DNA of 63,813 nt, from positions 1 to 63,813 of the forward strand of contig UQGA01000011.1 of assembly GCA_900540495.1 (NCBI GenBank). The letters run 5' to 3'. The position numbers and the translations under genes are program-made. The notes beneath the pieces were generated by a model. It did no database searches and was not told the origin of the DNA. It worked only from the letters and a program-made list of their open reading frames with translations. This document shows, piece by piece, positions 32,257 through 41,980 of the stretch (position 1 is its first letter; each line of letters opens with the position of its first letter). The DNA is from an uncultured Eubacteriales bacterium (GTDB taxonomy: Bacteria > Bacillota > Clostridia > Christensenellales > CAG-138).

Positions 32257-33323
32257 GATATCGCCTCCTTTTTCAACTTCGCGCGCCATGATCCTGAAAT
32301 CCTGGCGTGGCGCCTCCGGGGGCGTTGCCGCGGCCGCCCGCCCCTGTCCTCCGGCCCTGCCCGTGTACAGCGCGCCGTCATGCGCAGATCGAACATCCGC
32401 AACGGGGGGCGCCATACCGGCGCGCGCCCTGCCGAACTGCCCGCCGGGAATCCGTCGAACGCGGTCCGTTGTGCGGGGGGGCGAAATCCGGCGGCGCGCT
32501 TCAGCCCGTCGGGCAAACGGGACCGCCGGGGGAACGTTGCCCCCTTCCAATGGTGGTCGGGCATCCCGGCAGCGCCCTCGCAGGCGATCGGGCCGTTGCC
32601 GCAGGCGAAAAGGCATGGATCGAGGGGACGCCCCTGCGCCCGGCTTCCGGGAGGAGGAGGGTTCACCGCCGCCCCCCGCCGTTGCCGCCGCCCCCCCGCC
32701 GTTGCCGGCGCCGCCCCGGAGGGGGCGGCTGCCGGCAACGGAGCGGCGTTTCCAGGAGCCATGCCGGCGATGGGACAGACGGCACGGTCCCCCGTTCCCC
32801 CCTGCGGATAAAATTCCATGGGTCGCCGGGCGGGACCGGGGCAGGCCCGCCAAAATTTTCCGGCGCTTTCCGGCCTAAAGTCGATCACGGCGTTTCCGCT
32901 TTTCGGCCGGACAGCCACGGTTGCTGCGCCGGCCATCTTGGGCGGCGGCGTTGGGCATCGCCGCCCCAATCAACGCATTGCGCGCCGTAGTCGCCCGCGG
33001 CCTGTGGATTTTCGGCCGCCCGCCCCGAATCCCGCGGCGCCGTTCGGAGCGAGGACGCTTCCCCGGCCGTCGGAGACTTCCGGGATGACCGGCGCGCCCG
33101 GGCGGCCGATATGGGCGCGGTTGCCCCCTTCGCGCTGCGCCATGGCCGTCCGGACGGCCGATATGGGCGCGGGCGTCGGCTCGGGCTTCTCCGCAGAGGC
33201 GGAGGGAAGGGGGGGCCGGAACCCGGCCCCGCATTCGACTATGCCGCAGGCGATACGGGAAACACCCCGGCCGGCAGCGGCAAAAGCAGCTTCCTCCGCT
33301 TCACGGGGCCTTCGGTTCGCTCC
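32257..33323. other. Gene-free 1.07-kb GC-rich stretch
   Basis: Several long frames exist on both strands, but all overlap one another, are Arg/Pro/Ala-rich, lack ribosome sites and match no family I know, so I regard the stretch as non-coding. It holds inverted repeats built on GTTGCCGCCG and CGGCAACGG (about 32681-32745) and two nearby GGCCGATATGGGCGCG words (about 33101 and 33158). Confidence 0.5.
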
Positions 33324-34271
33324 TCAATAGATCGTGCCGATGTCCATCATGATCCCGATGATGTCATAGCTGTAGAACTGAAGCATCAGGTTGGGATCGT
33401 CCGCCGTTCCCCCGGCGTTTCCGTTATACATGAGGATGACGCTGATATGCCCCTCGCTGTCGTCCATCCCTCCGAACCACAGCAGGACGTTCGATGCCTC
33501 CGTCCGGATTTCTTCCCGGCAGCCCGCCCCGATGAGCTGGTCGACATAGGCGGACATCTGCTCCCCCTCGAAGGAATTCACATAGAGCGCGAACTCCGTC
33601 CCATCCTCAAAACCGTATTCTTTTCCTGTCGCCGATGTCATAAGGCCGTCGATGTGCTCCAGCGGCGGCACGCGGTCGGAGAAGAAATACCCCGCCGGCC
33701 AGGTCCCGTCGGTTTCTACGATTTCGGCCGCCGATTCGGGAACCGTCGTGTAATACTTCAGCCAGAGCGCCGGGTCCTTCGCTGCGGCGCTCGTCATATT
33801 ATAGATCCTTGAAAGATGGGACAGATAGTAATCCGCGTAATACTGGAAGTCTGCGTCCGTATCGAGCGCGGCCAATTCCTCTTCGCTCGCTTCCTCATAC
33901 TCCATTAAATAGTTGCGCAGATTGTCGAGCTCCTGGCTCCACTCTGCAATCAGCCCGATCAGCGTCGAATCCCCCGAAAGCCCGGCTTTTTCGATGTTGG
34001 CAACGGCCAGGTAAAACTGGTCCGTGCAGATATCGCGCGCGGCAACAAGCTCTGCATGTTTGTTTGCGGGGTTTTTCTCCGCGATCAGATCATCCAGCCG
34101 CTTCTCCCCGTCGGAAGGCGCGGAGGCGGCGTCGTCCGTTTCTGCGGGCGGCTCGCCGGATGCTTCGCCCTGGTCCCCGGTCGTATCGGCAGGCGCCGGC
34201 GCTTTCCCGCAGGCCGCAAGGCAAAGAAGCATGGACAGAATCAATCCGATTGCGATTATTCTTTTGAACAT
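33324..34271 (-). CDS. Lipoprotein of unknown function
   Basis: A 315-residue exported lipoprotein: signal MFKRIIAIGLILSMLLCLAA then Cys in the lipobox (LAAC, about 18-21), an acidic Asp/Glu/Ala spacer (about 25-60), then a helical part and a C-terminal domain with TGKEYGFEDGTEFALYV and DDSEGHISVILMYNG. The ATG at 34271 has GGGGAGGAAAAGC before it. The gene is leftward and follows the LuxR gene by 170 bp in the same direction; a shared regulon is possible. I do not recognise the globular domain. Confidence 0.75.
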   Translation of the reverse strand: MFKRIIAIGLILSMLLCLAACGKAPAPADTTGDQGEASGEPPAETDDAASAPSDGEKRLDDLIAEKNPANKHAELVAARDICTDQFYLAVANIEKAGLSGDSTLIGLIAEWSQELDNLRNYLMEYEEASEEELAALDTDADFQYYADYYLSHLSRIYNMTSAAAKDPALWLKYYTTVPESAAEIVETDGTWPAGYFFSDRVPPLEHIDGLMTSATGKEYGFEDGTEFALYVNSFEGEQMSAYVDQLIGAGCREEIRTEASNVLLWFGGMDDSEGHISVILMYNGNAGGTADDPNLMLQFYSYDIIGIMMDIGTIY

Positions 34272-34444
34272 TGCTTTTCCTCCCCTTTTATCGCTGGCGT
34301 ATATTATACATACAAAGCAGACCTTTTTGCAGGCCCCATGTGCGCCATTCCGCCGGAAACGGGGGTTCGTATGCGCGCCATCCCGCAAAGCGGAAAAAAA
34401 TACCGCTTTCCCGGGGGGAAAGCGGTGCGCTGCTCAGAGAGGGT

Positions 34445-35842
34445 TCAGTCCGTACTAAAATGGATGTAGCTCTGGAACAAACCGACCCGCGTTTTTGTTT
34501 CGGTTTTTTCATAAAGGGAGGAAACATACCGCTGCACCATCCGCCGTGAAATGTTCAGGCCGTCGGCGATCCCCTGCAGGTCGTCCTCGGTGGTCAAAAG
34601 CCGTTCCAGGACATCCGTTTCACGGGGGGTCAGAGAATAGTGGCGCGCATACAGCTTCAGCTGCTCCTGCGGAGACGGTTCCTGTTGCGCGGGGACTTCC
34701 CGCTGCTCCGCGGCGGCGGCCGTGCGGCCGACGTGCGGCAGCAAGACCAGCAGAATGCCAATCGAAATCAGACAGCTTCCCACGGCCAGCGGCGTGCTGC
34801 CTACAGCGTCATAGATCTGTAAGGCAGGAAGGACGGTCGCCGCGACCGTAAGGCTGCGCACAGCGCGCCCCATACCGGCCCACAGCTCCGGGCACCTGCT
34901 TTTCGGCGCAAAATCCAGAAACATCACGGTAAAGAAGATCACATAAAAGCCGCTGTACAGGTACATCAGCGCGGTGCCCGCAAAATAGCTGGCCTCTTCG
35001 GAGAGCAGGAACATGCAGGCGGAGGAAAGCAGCATGGCGCATACCGTGGCAAGCGGAAGATAACCCCTTCCCCTGAAATCCGCAATCCCCCCCGCCAGGA
35101 GAAGCCCCAGCACATAAAACAGCCGAACGCCGCTGTACACGTCATAGATCTCCTCGGCGTGAAAGGCGGTCAGCACGCTGTCGATCATTCCCGCGACAAG
35201 GCTCATCAGCGCAACGGCAACGGTCAGGATAACCGCCGTTTTGCGGCCCCTTCGGCTGTCCGAAGAATACGGAAGCGGATTTTCCAGGATCCAGTCCTTC
35301 GGCGCCTGAAGGATCGCATACATGACAAACGCGACGCTCAGGAAGATGCTGATCAGGAAAACGATCGAGCGCGGCATCAGGCTCTGCACGACAAACTGCA
35401 AAAGGATTGCCGCCCCCATCCCGGCGCCAAGCGTCCTGCCCAGATACCGGCTCCCGATAAAACACATCGCCGTATTGTAATACACGCAGCCGCCGATATG
35501 GCCGGTCAGCAACAGGGCCGCCGTAGAGCTTGCCAGGAAAACGGCCGGCCGGTCCGCCAGCAACAAAACCGCGGCGGCCCCAAGGCACAGGGCGCCGATC
35601 ACGAGCAGCGCCGCTTTTCTTGCCCTTTCCGCCTGACAGATTTTGCGAAGCAGGGGAAAGGAAAGGAACCCCGCCCCCGTACAGGCAAGCCCGAAAGCAT
35701 ATACGGCGTTTACGGCGTCGCTTCCGAGAATGACGGCGCAGCGCTCGTTGATGAATGCTTCGGTCAGCATGAAGGAGAAGAAACACAGGGCAAAGCAGAT
35801 CCCGCAAAAGAGCTCTGAAGATGTGATCCTCTGTTTTTTCAT
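34445..35842 (-). CDS. LuxR-type regulator with a multi-pass membrane domain
   Basis: A 465-residue protein. About 12 transmembrane helices (residues 10-385) resemble a transporter of the major facilitator kind, and the C-terminal 65 residues are a LuxR/GerE helix-turn-helix: YSLTPRETDVLERLLTTEDD, then LQGIADGLNISRRMVQRYVS. Such membrane one-component regulators occur in Clostridia and Eggerthella relatives, where they may sense a small molecule and control a nearby gene set. The start (GGGGGAACG before ATG) overlaps the stop of a short HTH remnant upstream. The lipoprotein gene downstream is a possible target. Confidence 0.85.
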   Translation of the reverse strand: MKKQRITSSELFCGICFALCFFSFMLTEAFINERCAVILGSDAVNAVYAFGLACTGAGFLSFPLLRKICQAERARKAALLVIGALCLGAAAVLLLADRPAVFLASSTAALLLTGHIGGCVYYNTAMCFIGSRYLGRTLGAGMGAAILLQFVVQSLMPRSIVFLISIFLSVAFVMYAILQAPKDWILENPLPYSSDSRRGRKTAVILTVAVALMSLVAGMIDSVLTAFHAEEIYDVYSGVRLFYVLGLLLAGGIADFRGRGYLPLATVCAMLLSSACMFLLSEEASYFAGTALMYLYSGFYVIFFTVMFLDFAPKSRCPELWAGMGRAVRSLTVAATVLPALQIYDAVGSTPLAVGSCLISIGILLVLLPHVGRTAAAAEQREVPAQQEPSPQEQLKLYARHYSLTPRETDVLERLLTTEDDLQGIADGLNISRRMVQRYVSSLYEKTETKTRVGLFQSYIHFSTD

Positions 35843-36078
35843 CGTTCCCCCATCCCCTGTGCGTCTCTCCGCATCACCGGTATCACGATGAAGCGCCCGG
35901 CAGAGACGGTAAAAATCTCGGGGTCGGCATACTCGCCATGGCCGAGCCTTACAACCGTGGAAGCCGGGATGCCTGCCGCCTTGGCCGGGAATGTTGTATT
36001 TTTCCTGTCAACCTGCCGCTTCCACAGCTTGTCGCCATATGGTTCCCTCACCGTCATTATGACGGCAGCAGGGCACAA
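35839..36078 (-). pseudogene. Remnant of an XRE-type regulator
   Basis: A 79-residue frame in which GDKLWKRQVDRK and KAAGIPASTVVRLGHGEY match the small Xre regulators that read YDKLWKLLIDKKM..KTDLRKAAGISSSTIAKL. The start and the second half (normally VLLKICKALDCDIGDIVE) do not fit, so it seems decayed by frame changes. It overlaps the LuxR start by 4 bp (ATGA). It may still be translated, but it lacks a full HTH domain. Confidence 0.5.
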
Positions 36079-36699
36079 AAGTCAATGATTATTACGACTT
36101 CCGTAATTTTACTTGATCGGCATTTTTCGTAATTTTATTTGATCGGCATTCTTGAACAGGCCGTCCCGGCGTTCCGTTCTGCCCCCCCTGCCGCAGGGGC
36201 CCACCCCTTCACAAGCTGCTTTGAGAGCGGAGCTGCGGCGCAGTCCCCCTGCCCCGGGCAGAGCGGGCGGGCTATCGCTTTGGACAATCGCAAATCCCGG
36301 TCGCCCCTTCTGCCGCGGGGCTGCTTCATAAAGAGAAACCGTTGCACGCTCCCCGTGCAGGCAGGGACGTTTCCTCCGGGAAAAGCTCGCGCTCCCTTCG
36401 ATCAGGGCTGCCGACGGAAAATCCGGCGCCGTTTTCTGGCCGGACGGGCTGCAAGTTGAGCCCTCGCATAATCTTTCCGTTGCGGCTGGCGGCTGCCCGT
36501 GCATAACCGGTTTCCCGCGTCATGCGTCCAAACCGGTTCCGCGTTCCTCCCCTGTCGGGGGTTTCTGTCTCCCGCCAAAAAAGAAAGGACGAATTTTATT
36601 CGTTCCCGTCCGGTTGGTTTCCCAAAGAAAAGCCGAGGGGAAGCCGGCGTTTATAAAACGGAGACGAAACAGGGCTGCCGGCCCCCGCTTTGAAACGGG
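36079..36699. other. Gene-free stretch with a 23-bp direct repeat
   Basis: No gene is supported. Two almost identical 23-bp copies built on CGTAATTTTA and TTGATCGGCATT lie at 36102-36124 and 36128-36150 (26-bp period), in the region upstream of the leftward HTH remnant and LuxR gene, where an operator would be expected. The rest is GC-rich without clear structure. Confidence 0.5.
36102..36150. repeat. Tandem 26-bp-period direct repeat
   Basis: CGTAATTTTACTTGATCGGC (36102) and CGTAATTTTATTTGATCGGC (36128) followed in both by ATT. One difference in 23 bases. AT-rich compared with its surroundings; a protein-binding site is likely. Confidence 0.6.
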
Positions 36700-38028
36700 T
36701 CAGGGCGTGATGCGGAGCGCGGCGAAAGCGTCCGGCAGGCTGGTCATGTCCTGTTCGCGGGCGAGGGCGGCGACGGCAAGATTGAGCCGATGGCGCGCTT
36801 CCCGAATGGCGGCGGCGGAGGCGCCGGCATCGACGACGCTGCGCACGCGCTCGGCGAGGAAATACACGTCGGCCACGAGGTCATGCGTTTCGGATTCGTA
36901 CACGCCGGTGGGCAGCACGGCCATGGAGGCGATATCGTCCGCCTGATCGGCCGCCTTCTTCGCCTCGGCGGCGGCCTTGTCACGCTTGACGGTGGACACG
37001 TCGTATTTTTTATCGCGCGTGATGGTTATGCCGAATTCCTCCTGCACCAGGTCGATGAGCTTATCGTTGTACAGGACGTAATAGGAAGCGTTGTACACAT
37101 TGGAGATGTATTCTCCCGCCAGCGTCGTGCGCTTGAAGTTGGTGAGGTCGAGGCGCGTCAGGAACACGGCGAGCGCCGCGAGCTGCGGCAGCGAGAGGTT
37201 GGTCACGATGTCGTCGCGCACGGCCAGATAGATGCCGGGCAGGTCGGCGAGACGGTTTTCGCGCCGGAGCTGGTCGAAAATGGCGATCAGAATGCGCTGC
37301 TGGCGGTCGTTGCGGCCCACATCCGTGCTGATTCCCTTGCGGGCGCGGCAGTAATCCAGCACCTGCTGCCCGTCGAGGTGCTGCAGACCGGTCTCCAGCG
37401 TGCGGCCGTTGAGATGGATCTCGACGTCCACATCGTAATCCACGCCGCCCATCGCGTCCACGAGGCGCTTGAGCCCCTCCATGTTCACGCCGGCGTAATA
37501 GTCCACCGGCACGCCCAGCAGCATTTCCACCGTCCGCTGCGCGTACAGGAAGCCGTCTCCCTCCGCGGCGCCGCCCTTTGCGAATGCGGCGTTGATCTTG
37601 TAGCGGCCCTTGACGTTGTAAATGGCGGCGTAGGTGTCGCGCGGGATGGAGATGAGGTGGATGCTGTCCTCGTTGAAATTGACGGCGGCAAGCATCATCA
37701 CATCCGAGCGGTAGTTGTTCTGCTCGTCGCGGTAGAGCGCGCTGTCCTCGTCTTCCCGCTCGGGGCTCTGGTCGTAACCGAGCAGCAGCACGTTCACGCG
37801 GCCGTCCATGAACGACAGGTCCGCCTGTTCGAGCAGCGCCTCCTCCGGCGACGGCGTCGTCACGGGCTGCGACGTGCGCGCCGCCTGCGGCGTGGCCGTG
37901 GCCGCAGCCTGTACGGGCGGCGTTTCAAACGCGCTCTCCGGCCGTTGCCAGATGCCGTACAGCGAGACGAGCAGCCAGACAAGCACCAGGGCGGCCAGCA
38001 CGCTGCCGGCAATGATGATCCTGCGCAT
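36700..38028 (-). CDS. LCP family (LytR-CpsA-Psr) cell-wall polymer transferase
   Basis: A 442-residue membrane-anchored enzyme that moves lipid-linked polymers to peptidoglycan. Residues 4-25 are the signal anchor and a Thr/Pro/Ala stalk follows. The LCP domain runs from RVNVLLLGYD (about 82) through YRSDVMMLAAV, SIPRDTYAAI, INAAFAKGG and the Arg/Asp pair in CRARKGISTDVGRNDRQQRI. A helical C-terminal extension (about 340-442) with Ala-rich repeats is extra. The ATG at 38028 is 6 nt after CGGAGG; the earlier in-frame ATG abuts that site. The substrate is not readable from the sequence. Confidence 0.88.
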   Translation of the reverse strand: MRRIIIAGSVLAALVLVWLLVSLYGIWQRPESAFETPPVQAAATATPQAARTSQPVTTPSPEEALLEQADLSFMDGRVNVLLLGYDQSPEREDEDSALYRDEQNNYRSDVMMLAAVNFNEDSIHLISIPRDTYAAIYNVKGRYKINAAFAKGGAAEGDGFLYAQRTVEMLLGVPVDYYAGVNMEGLKRLVDAMGGVDYDVDVEIHLNGRTLETGLQHLDGQQVLDYCRARKGISTDVGRNDRQQRILIAIFDQLRRENRLADLPGIYLAVRDDIVTNLSLPQLAALAVFLTRLDLTNFKRTTLAGEYISNVYNASYYVLYNDKLIDLVQEEFGITITRDKKYDVSTVKRDKAAAEAKKAADQADDIASMAVLPTGVYESETHDLVADVYFLAERVRSVVDAGASAAAIREARHRLNLAVAALAREQDMTSLPDAFAALRITP

Positions 38029-38246
38029 GCGCATCCTCCGTTTCCGTTTTGCTTTCCCATAGTGTGCGCACCCGCACACGGCCGCCATACGAAAAAAGGG
38101 CGGCTGCCTTTTTTTGCCGTTTTTTGGCGCGGTTGCGGCGATGCGGCGCGACTTCTGCGCGACGGGTTGTAACCGGCGGCATTTTCTGGTACCATAGGGA
38201 TACCATGGATATCGTGGGAGTATGTACCCAAAGGGAGGCATTGCGC

Positions 38247-39953
38247 ATGGAACTCATTATTGATGGCAAGCCAGTGGATGCGCAGCCCGGCGAAACGCTG
38301 CTGGCGCTGGTGCGCAGGCTTGATCTGGATACCGGCGAATTGCCGACGCGGCCGCTTGCGGCGCGTATGGCGGGCGAAACGTTTACGCTCAACTACGTCC
38401 CCCTCCGCGAGACGACGGGCGACGCAAAGCTCATGGCCCGCCGGGCGGTGCGCGCTTCCCGGGGGAACATCGCGCTCGTGCGCTATGATTCCCGCCGCGG
38501 CAGGCGCGTATACGAACGCTCGCTGCTGTTCGTCTTTCTGCTGGCGGTGCGCACGCTGTTCCCCGGCGTGCGGGTTCACATCGACTATTCCATCGGCGCC
38601 GGCATCTACGCCACGGTGCAGAAGGACCCGGCGCTCACACAGGCGGACGTGGAGGCGCTCCGGGACGAGTGCCGCCGCATCGTGGAGGCGGACTATCCGC
38701 TCGTGCGGCAGCGCATGGACATCGACGACGCGATTGACTTCTTTGCCGCTGACGGGCAGACGGACAAGGTGGACCTGCTCGAGTGGCGGCGCTTCACCTA
38801 TTTCGATGTGTACAGCGTTGGCGATTTCAAGGACTATTTCTATGGCGAGATGGTTCCGTCGACGGGCTATGTGTCCGTGTTCGACCTGCGGCTTGAGGAC
38901 GGCGGCGTGCTGTTGCAGCGGCCGGACACCCGGGACCCGTCCCGGCCATCGACGTACGTGCCCATGCCCAAGCTGGCCGCCGCCTTCCGCGAGAGCGACG
39001 AGTGGGGCCGCCTGCTGCACTGCGGCGTGGTCGCCGAGCTCAACGATATGGTGCGCACCGGGCGCGTGCGCGAGCTGATTCGCGTCAACGAGGCGCTCCA
39101 CGAGAAGCGGTACGCGCAGATTGCCGACGAGATCATCGCCCGCAATGCCCGGGCGGTGCTGATCGCGGGACCGTCCAGCTCCGGCAAGACCACAAGCGCA
39201 AACCGCCTGTGCACCCAGCTGCGCGTGCATGGCAAGTCGCCCGTGCTCATGTCGCTCGACGATTATTACATCGACCGCGACAAGATCGAGCCGGACGAGA
39301 ACGGCGAGATCGACCTTGAACACATCAACACGATCGACACGGCGCAGTTTTCGCACGATCTGTCGCGCCTGCTCGAGGGCGAGGTCGTGGAGCTGCCGCG
39401 CTTCGACTTCAAGACCGGCAAGCGCGTCATGGACGGCCATACGCTCCACCTTGACGCGGATACGCCGCTGGTCATCGAGGGGCTGCATGGGCTCAACCCG
39501 ATGCTGTTGCCGGACGCGGTCGACCGTTCGCTGGTCTACCGGCTGTACGTCACGGCGCTGACTACGCTCAACCTTGACGACCACAACCGCATTTCCACCG
39601 CGGAAATCCGGCTGCTCAGGCGCATCGTGCGCGACCATGAGACGCGCGGGGCGACCATCGAGCATACGCTCTCCATGTGGGAGAGCGTGCGGCGAGGGGA
39701 GGAACGCTGGATCTTCCCCTATCAGGAACAGGCCGACGCGATCTTCAACTCCGCGCTGGTGTACGAGCCTGCGGTGCTCAAGAAGCACATCTTCCCGCTG
39801 TTACAGGCGGTGCGGCCGAACAGCCCGTATTTCGACGAGGTCCGCAGCATCGTCAAGTTCCTCAACTACATCGTGGAGGCAAACGTGGAGGACGAGATCC
39901 CGCCCACCTCGGTGCTGCGCGAATTCATCGGCGGCAACGCCTTCTACCGGTAA
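38247..39953 (+). CDS. Uridine kinase-type nucleoside kinase with TGS/threonyl-tRNA synthetase-like N-terminus
   Basis: A 568-residue protein. Residues 1-60 resemble a TGS domain (LIIDGKPVDAQPGETLLALV), 60-290 resemble the second additional domain of threonyl-tRNA synthetase, and 300-500 form a phosphoribulokinase/uridine kinase domain with the P-loop GPSSSGKTT (about 308), MSLDDYYIDRD, DLEHINTIDTAQ and VIEGLHGLNP. This fusion is common in Clostridia and Thermotoga and is annotated as nucleoside kinase; uridine or cytidine is the likely substrate. The ATG at 38247 follows AAAGGGAGG. It is divergent from the LCP gene. Confidence 0.88.
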   Translation: MELIIDGKPVDAQPGETLLALVRRLDLDTGELPTRPLAARMAGETFTLNYVPLRETTGDAKLMARRAVRASRGNIALVRYDSRRGRRVYERSLLFVFLLAVRTLFPGVRVHIDYSIGAGIYATVQKDPALTQADVEALRDECRRIVEADYPLVRQRMDIDDAIDFFAADGQTDKVDLLEWRRFTYFDVYSVGDFKDYFYGEMVPSTGYVSVFDLRLEDGGVLLQRPDTRDPSRPSTYVPMPKLAAAFRESDEWGRLLHCGVVAELNDMVRTGRVRELIRVNEALHEKRYAQIADEIIARNARAVLIAGPSSSGKTTSANRLCTQLRVHGKSPVLMSLDDYYIDRDKIEPDENGEIDLEHINTIDTAQFSHDLSRLLEGEVVELPRFDFKTGKRVMDGHTLHLDADTPLVIEGLHGLNPMLLPDAVDRSLVYRLYVTALTTLNLDDHNRISTAEIRLLRRIVRDHETRGATIEHTLSMWESVRRGEERWIFPYQEQADAIFNSALVYEPAVLKKHIFPLLQAVRPNSPYFDEVRSIVKFLNYIVEANVEDEIPPTSVLREFIGGNAFYR

Positions 39954-40053
39954 CCGCCGTGCGCGGCCGCATCCGCTACGCGGGTGCGCGCCGCCATACC
40001 GACCAGATCCGCGGGCGGTCGCGCGCCGCCCGCCCTTGCAAAGGGGGTACCCC

Positions 40054-40887
40054 ATGCGCAAACGCTTTGCCATCATGCTCAGCACGCTCGCCACGATCCT
40101 GCTCGTCCTGTGCATCCTGTTTACGGCGCTGCAGCTCACCATCAACAACCGGACGTTCCTCGAATACGAGTACGGGCGCCTGTCCCTTGCGCACGACATG
40201 GGCATGAACAACCTCGACCTCATCGAATCGTGCCAGCGGCTCATCGACTACATGGAGGGCCGCGTGGACAGCATCGACATCACCGTGACCGTCAATGGCG
40301 AGAGCGTGCTCATGTTCGATCAGGAGCAGGAGGTCAGCCACATGCGCGATGTGCGGCTGCTCTATCAGACGTGCCGCTCCATGCGGGACTTCGGCGTGCT
40401 GCTCGCGCTCGTGCTGTATCTGCTTTCCGCCGTGCTGCACATGCGCACGGCCATGCACACGCTCGCCGCCGGTTACACCTACGGGGCGTTCGTCGTGGCG
40501 CTGTTTGCGGGCTTCATCGGCACGTGGGCCGCGCTTGATTTTTCGAGTTTCTGGACCTTTTTCCACCAGATGCTGTTCTGGAATGAGGACTGGCTGTTCG
40601 ACGCCTCGACCAGCCGCATGATCAACATGCTGCCCGAACGCTTCTTCTCCGACGTGATCGTGCGCATGGTCGCCCTTGCTGGCGCGGTGTTCCTGCTGCT
40701 GCTGGCCGCGTCGATTGCCGCGCTCGTCTCCATTCGCAAAAAACGCCGGCTTGCGCGCGCCAGGGCGATCGCCGCGCGCCGCAAGGCCCGCGCCGAGGCG
40801 CAGACCGCTGCGCCGGCGGAAAGCGCCGTGCCGGACACGGAGGAGCCGGCGCCGCCCGCTTCGGACGCGCCGGAGGCGCGGCCGTGA
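40054..40887 (+). CDS. DUF1461 / TIGR01906 family integral membrane protein
   Basis: A 277-residue membrane protein: helix 1 at about 6-26 (the N-terminus has a signal-anchor look), a soluble extracytoplasmic loop with NNLDLIESCQRLIDYMEGR and FDQEQEVSHMRDVR, then helices at about 112-130, 145-170 and 210-235, and a basic/Ala/Glu-rich tail. The loop and helix pattern match the TIGR01906 family, whose role is unknown. The ATG follows AAAGGGGG. Its last 4 bases overlap the tsaD start (GTGA), so it is translationally coupled to tsaD. Confidence 0.8.
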   Translation: MRKRFAIMLSTLATILLVLCILFTALQLTINNRTFLEYEYGRLSLAHDMGMNNLDLIESCQRLIDYMEGRVDSIDITVTVNGESVLMFDQEQEVSHMRDVRLLYQTCRSMRDFGVLLALVLYLLSAVLHMRTAMHTLAAGYTYGAFVVALFAGFIGTWAALDFSSFWTFFHQMLFWNEDWLFDASTSRMINMLPERFFSDVIVRMVALAGAVFLLLLAASIAALVSIRKKRRLARARAIAARRKARAEAQTAAPAESAVPDTEEPAPPASDAPEARP

Positions 40888-41936
40888 GCGCGCAGCCGTC
40901 GCCGGCCGTCGGCCCGGACGCCCGCCTGCTGGCCATCGAGACCTCCTGCGACGAAACGGCCGCCGCCGTCGTGCGCGCCGGGCGCGAGGTGCTGGCGAGC
41001 GTCGTGCATACGCAGATCCCGCTGCACCGGCGTTTTGGAGGCGTGGTACCGGAGATCGCTTCGCGCAACCATGTGGAGATGCTGCCGACCGTCGTCCGGC
41101 AGGCGCTGCTGGAGGCGGGGTGCGAAGGCGGCGCGGGGCTGGACGGCGTCGTCGTCACGCACGGCCCCGGACTGGTGGGCGCGCTGCTCACCGGCCTTTC
41201 CTTCGCCAAGGCCTACGCCTACGCCAGGGGGTTGCCGTTTGCGGGCGTGAACCATATCGCTTCGCACATTGCGGCCAATTACCTGACCTGGCCGGATCTC
41301 GCGCCGCCGTTTGTCTGCCTCGTGGCCTCCGGCGGGCATACGCACATCGTTGCGGTGGAGGATTACGATGCGTTCCGCCTCATCGGCCGCACGCGCGATG
41401 ACGCGGCGGGCGAGGCGCTCGACAAGATCGCCCGCGTGCTCGGCCTGCCGTATCCGGGCGGTCCGGCGCTCGAGGCGCTTGCGCGCGAGGGCGACCCCCA
41501 TGCCATGCGCTTCCACTCCGCGCTCCACGCCGACGACGGGTTCGATTTCAGCTTTTCCGGGCTCAAGACCGCCGCCATCAACCGCATCCATACCGCCGGG
41601 CAGCGCGGCGAGGCGATCAGCCCCGCTGACCTGGCCGCTTCGTTTCAGTTTGCCGTGGTGGACGCGCTGGCCACGCGTTCCGTGCGCGCCGCCGTGCGCT
41701 TTGGCGGCCCGTCCCCCACGCTTGCGCTGGCGGGCGGCGTATCGGCCAACGGCGCGCTGCGCGCCGCGCTGCAGCACGGGTGCGACCGCGCGGGCGTGCG
41801 CTTCTGCTGCCCCGCGCTCGCCTACTGCACCGACAACGCCGCCATGGTGGGCGCCGCCGGGTTCTACCGCCTGCGCAGGGCCGGATCGGACGACTGGTCG
41901 CTCAACGCCGTGCCGAACCTCGCCATCGCGCGTTAG
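40884..41936 (+). CDS. tsaD: tRNA N6-adenosine threonylcarbamoyltransferase TsaD
   Basis: A 350-residue ASKHA-fold enzyme that places threonylcarbamoyl on A37 of ANN-decoding tRNAs, together with TsaB/TsaE. Signatures: LLAIETSCDETAAAVVRAG (about 15-33), PEIASRNHVEMLPTVV, HGPGLVGALLTGLSFAKAYA, metal-binding NHIASHIAANYL and VASGGHTHIV, and SGLKTAAIN. The start is a GTG overlapping the previous stop. tsaB and tsaE are not in this window. The C-terminus NAVPNLAIAR is normal, so the gene is complete. Confidence 0.93.
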   Translation: MSAQPSPAVGPDARLLAIETSCDETAAAVVRAGREVLASVVHTQIPLHRRFGGVVPEIASRNHVEMLPTVVRQALLEAGCEGGAGLDGVVVTHGPGLVGALLTGLSFAKAYAYARGLPFAGVNHIASHIAANYLTWPDLAPPFVCLVASGGHTHIVAVEDYDAFRLIGRTRDDAAGEALDKIARVLGLPYPGGPALEALAREGDPHAMRFHSALHADDGFDFSFSGLKTAAINRIHTAGQRGEAISPADLAASFQFAVVDALATRSVRAAVRFGGPSPTLALAGGVSANGALRAALQHGCDRAGVRFCCPALAYCTDNAAMVGAAGFYRLRRAGSDDWSLNAVPNLAIAR

Positions 41937-41942
41937 CGCGCC

Positions 41943-41971
41943 TTGACCTTGCCGTGCAATTCTGTTAAACT
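41943..41971 (+). promoter_or_regulatory. Promoter very close to the murA start
   Basis: TTGACC (41943-41948), 17-bp spacer, TAAACT (41966-41971). The usual start point falls at about 41978, three bases before the murA ATG at 41981, and no Shine-Dalgarno sequence precedes the ATG. The mRNA may be leaderless. Confidence 0.6.
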
Positions 41972-41980
41972 GAATTTGTT

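Noticed and set aside
31930..32853. Long 307-residue version of the small hypothetical protein
   Set aside because: The extra 199 residues are low-complexity GC-rich text with no ribosome site; the AAGGAGG site clearly sets the start at 32256.
40479..41777. 432-residue frame opposite tsaD
   Set aside because: It is a mirror frame of tsaD, an effect of high GC in third codon positions; the tsaD frame carries all known motifs.
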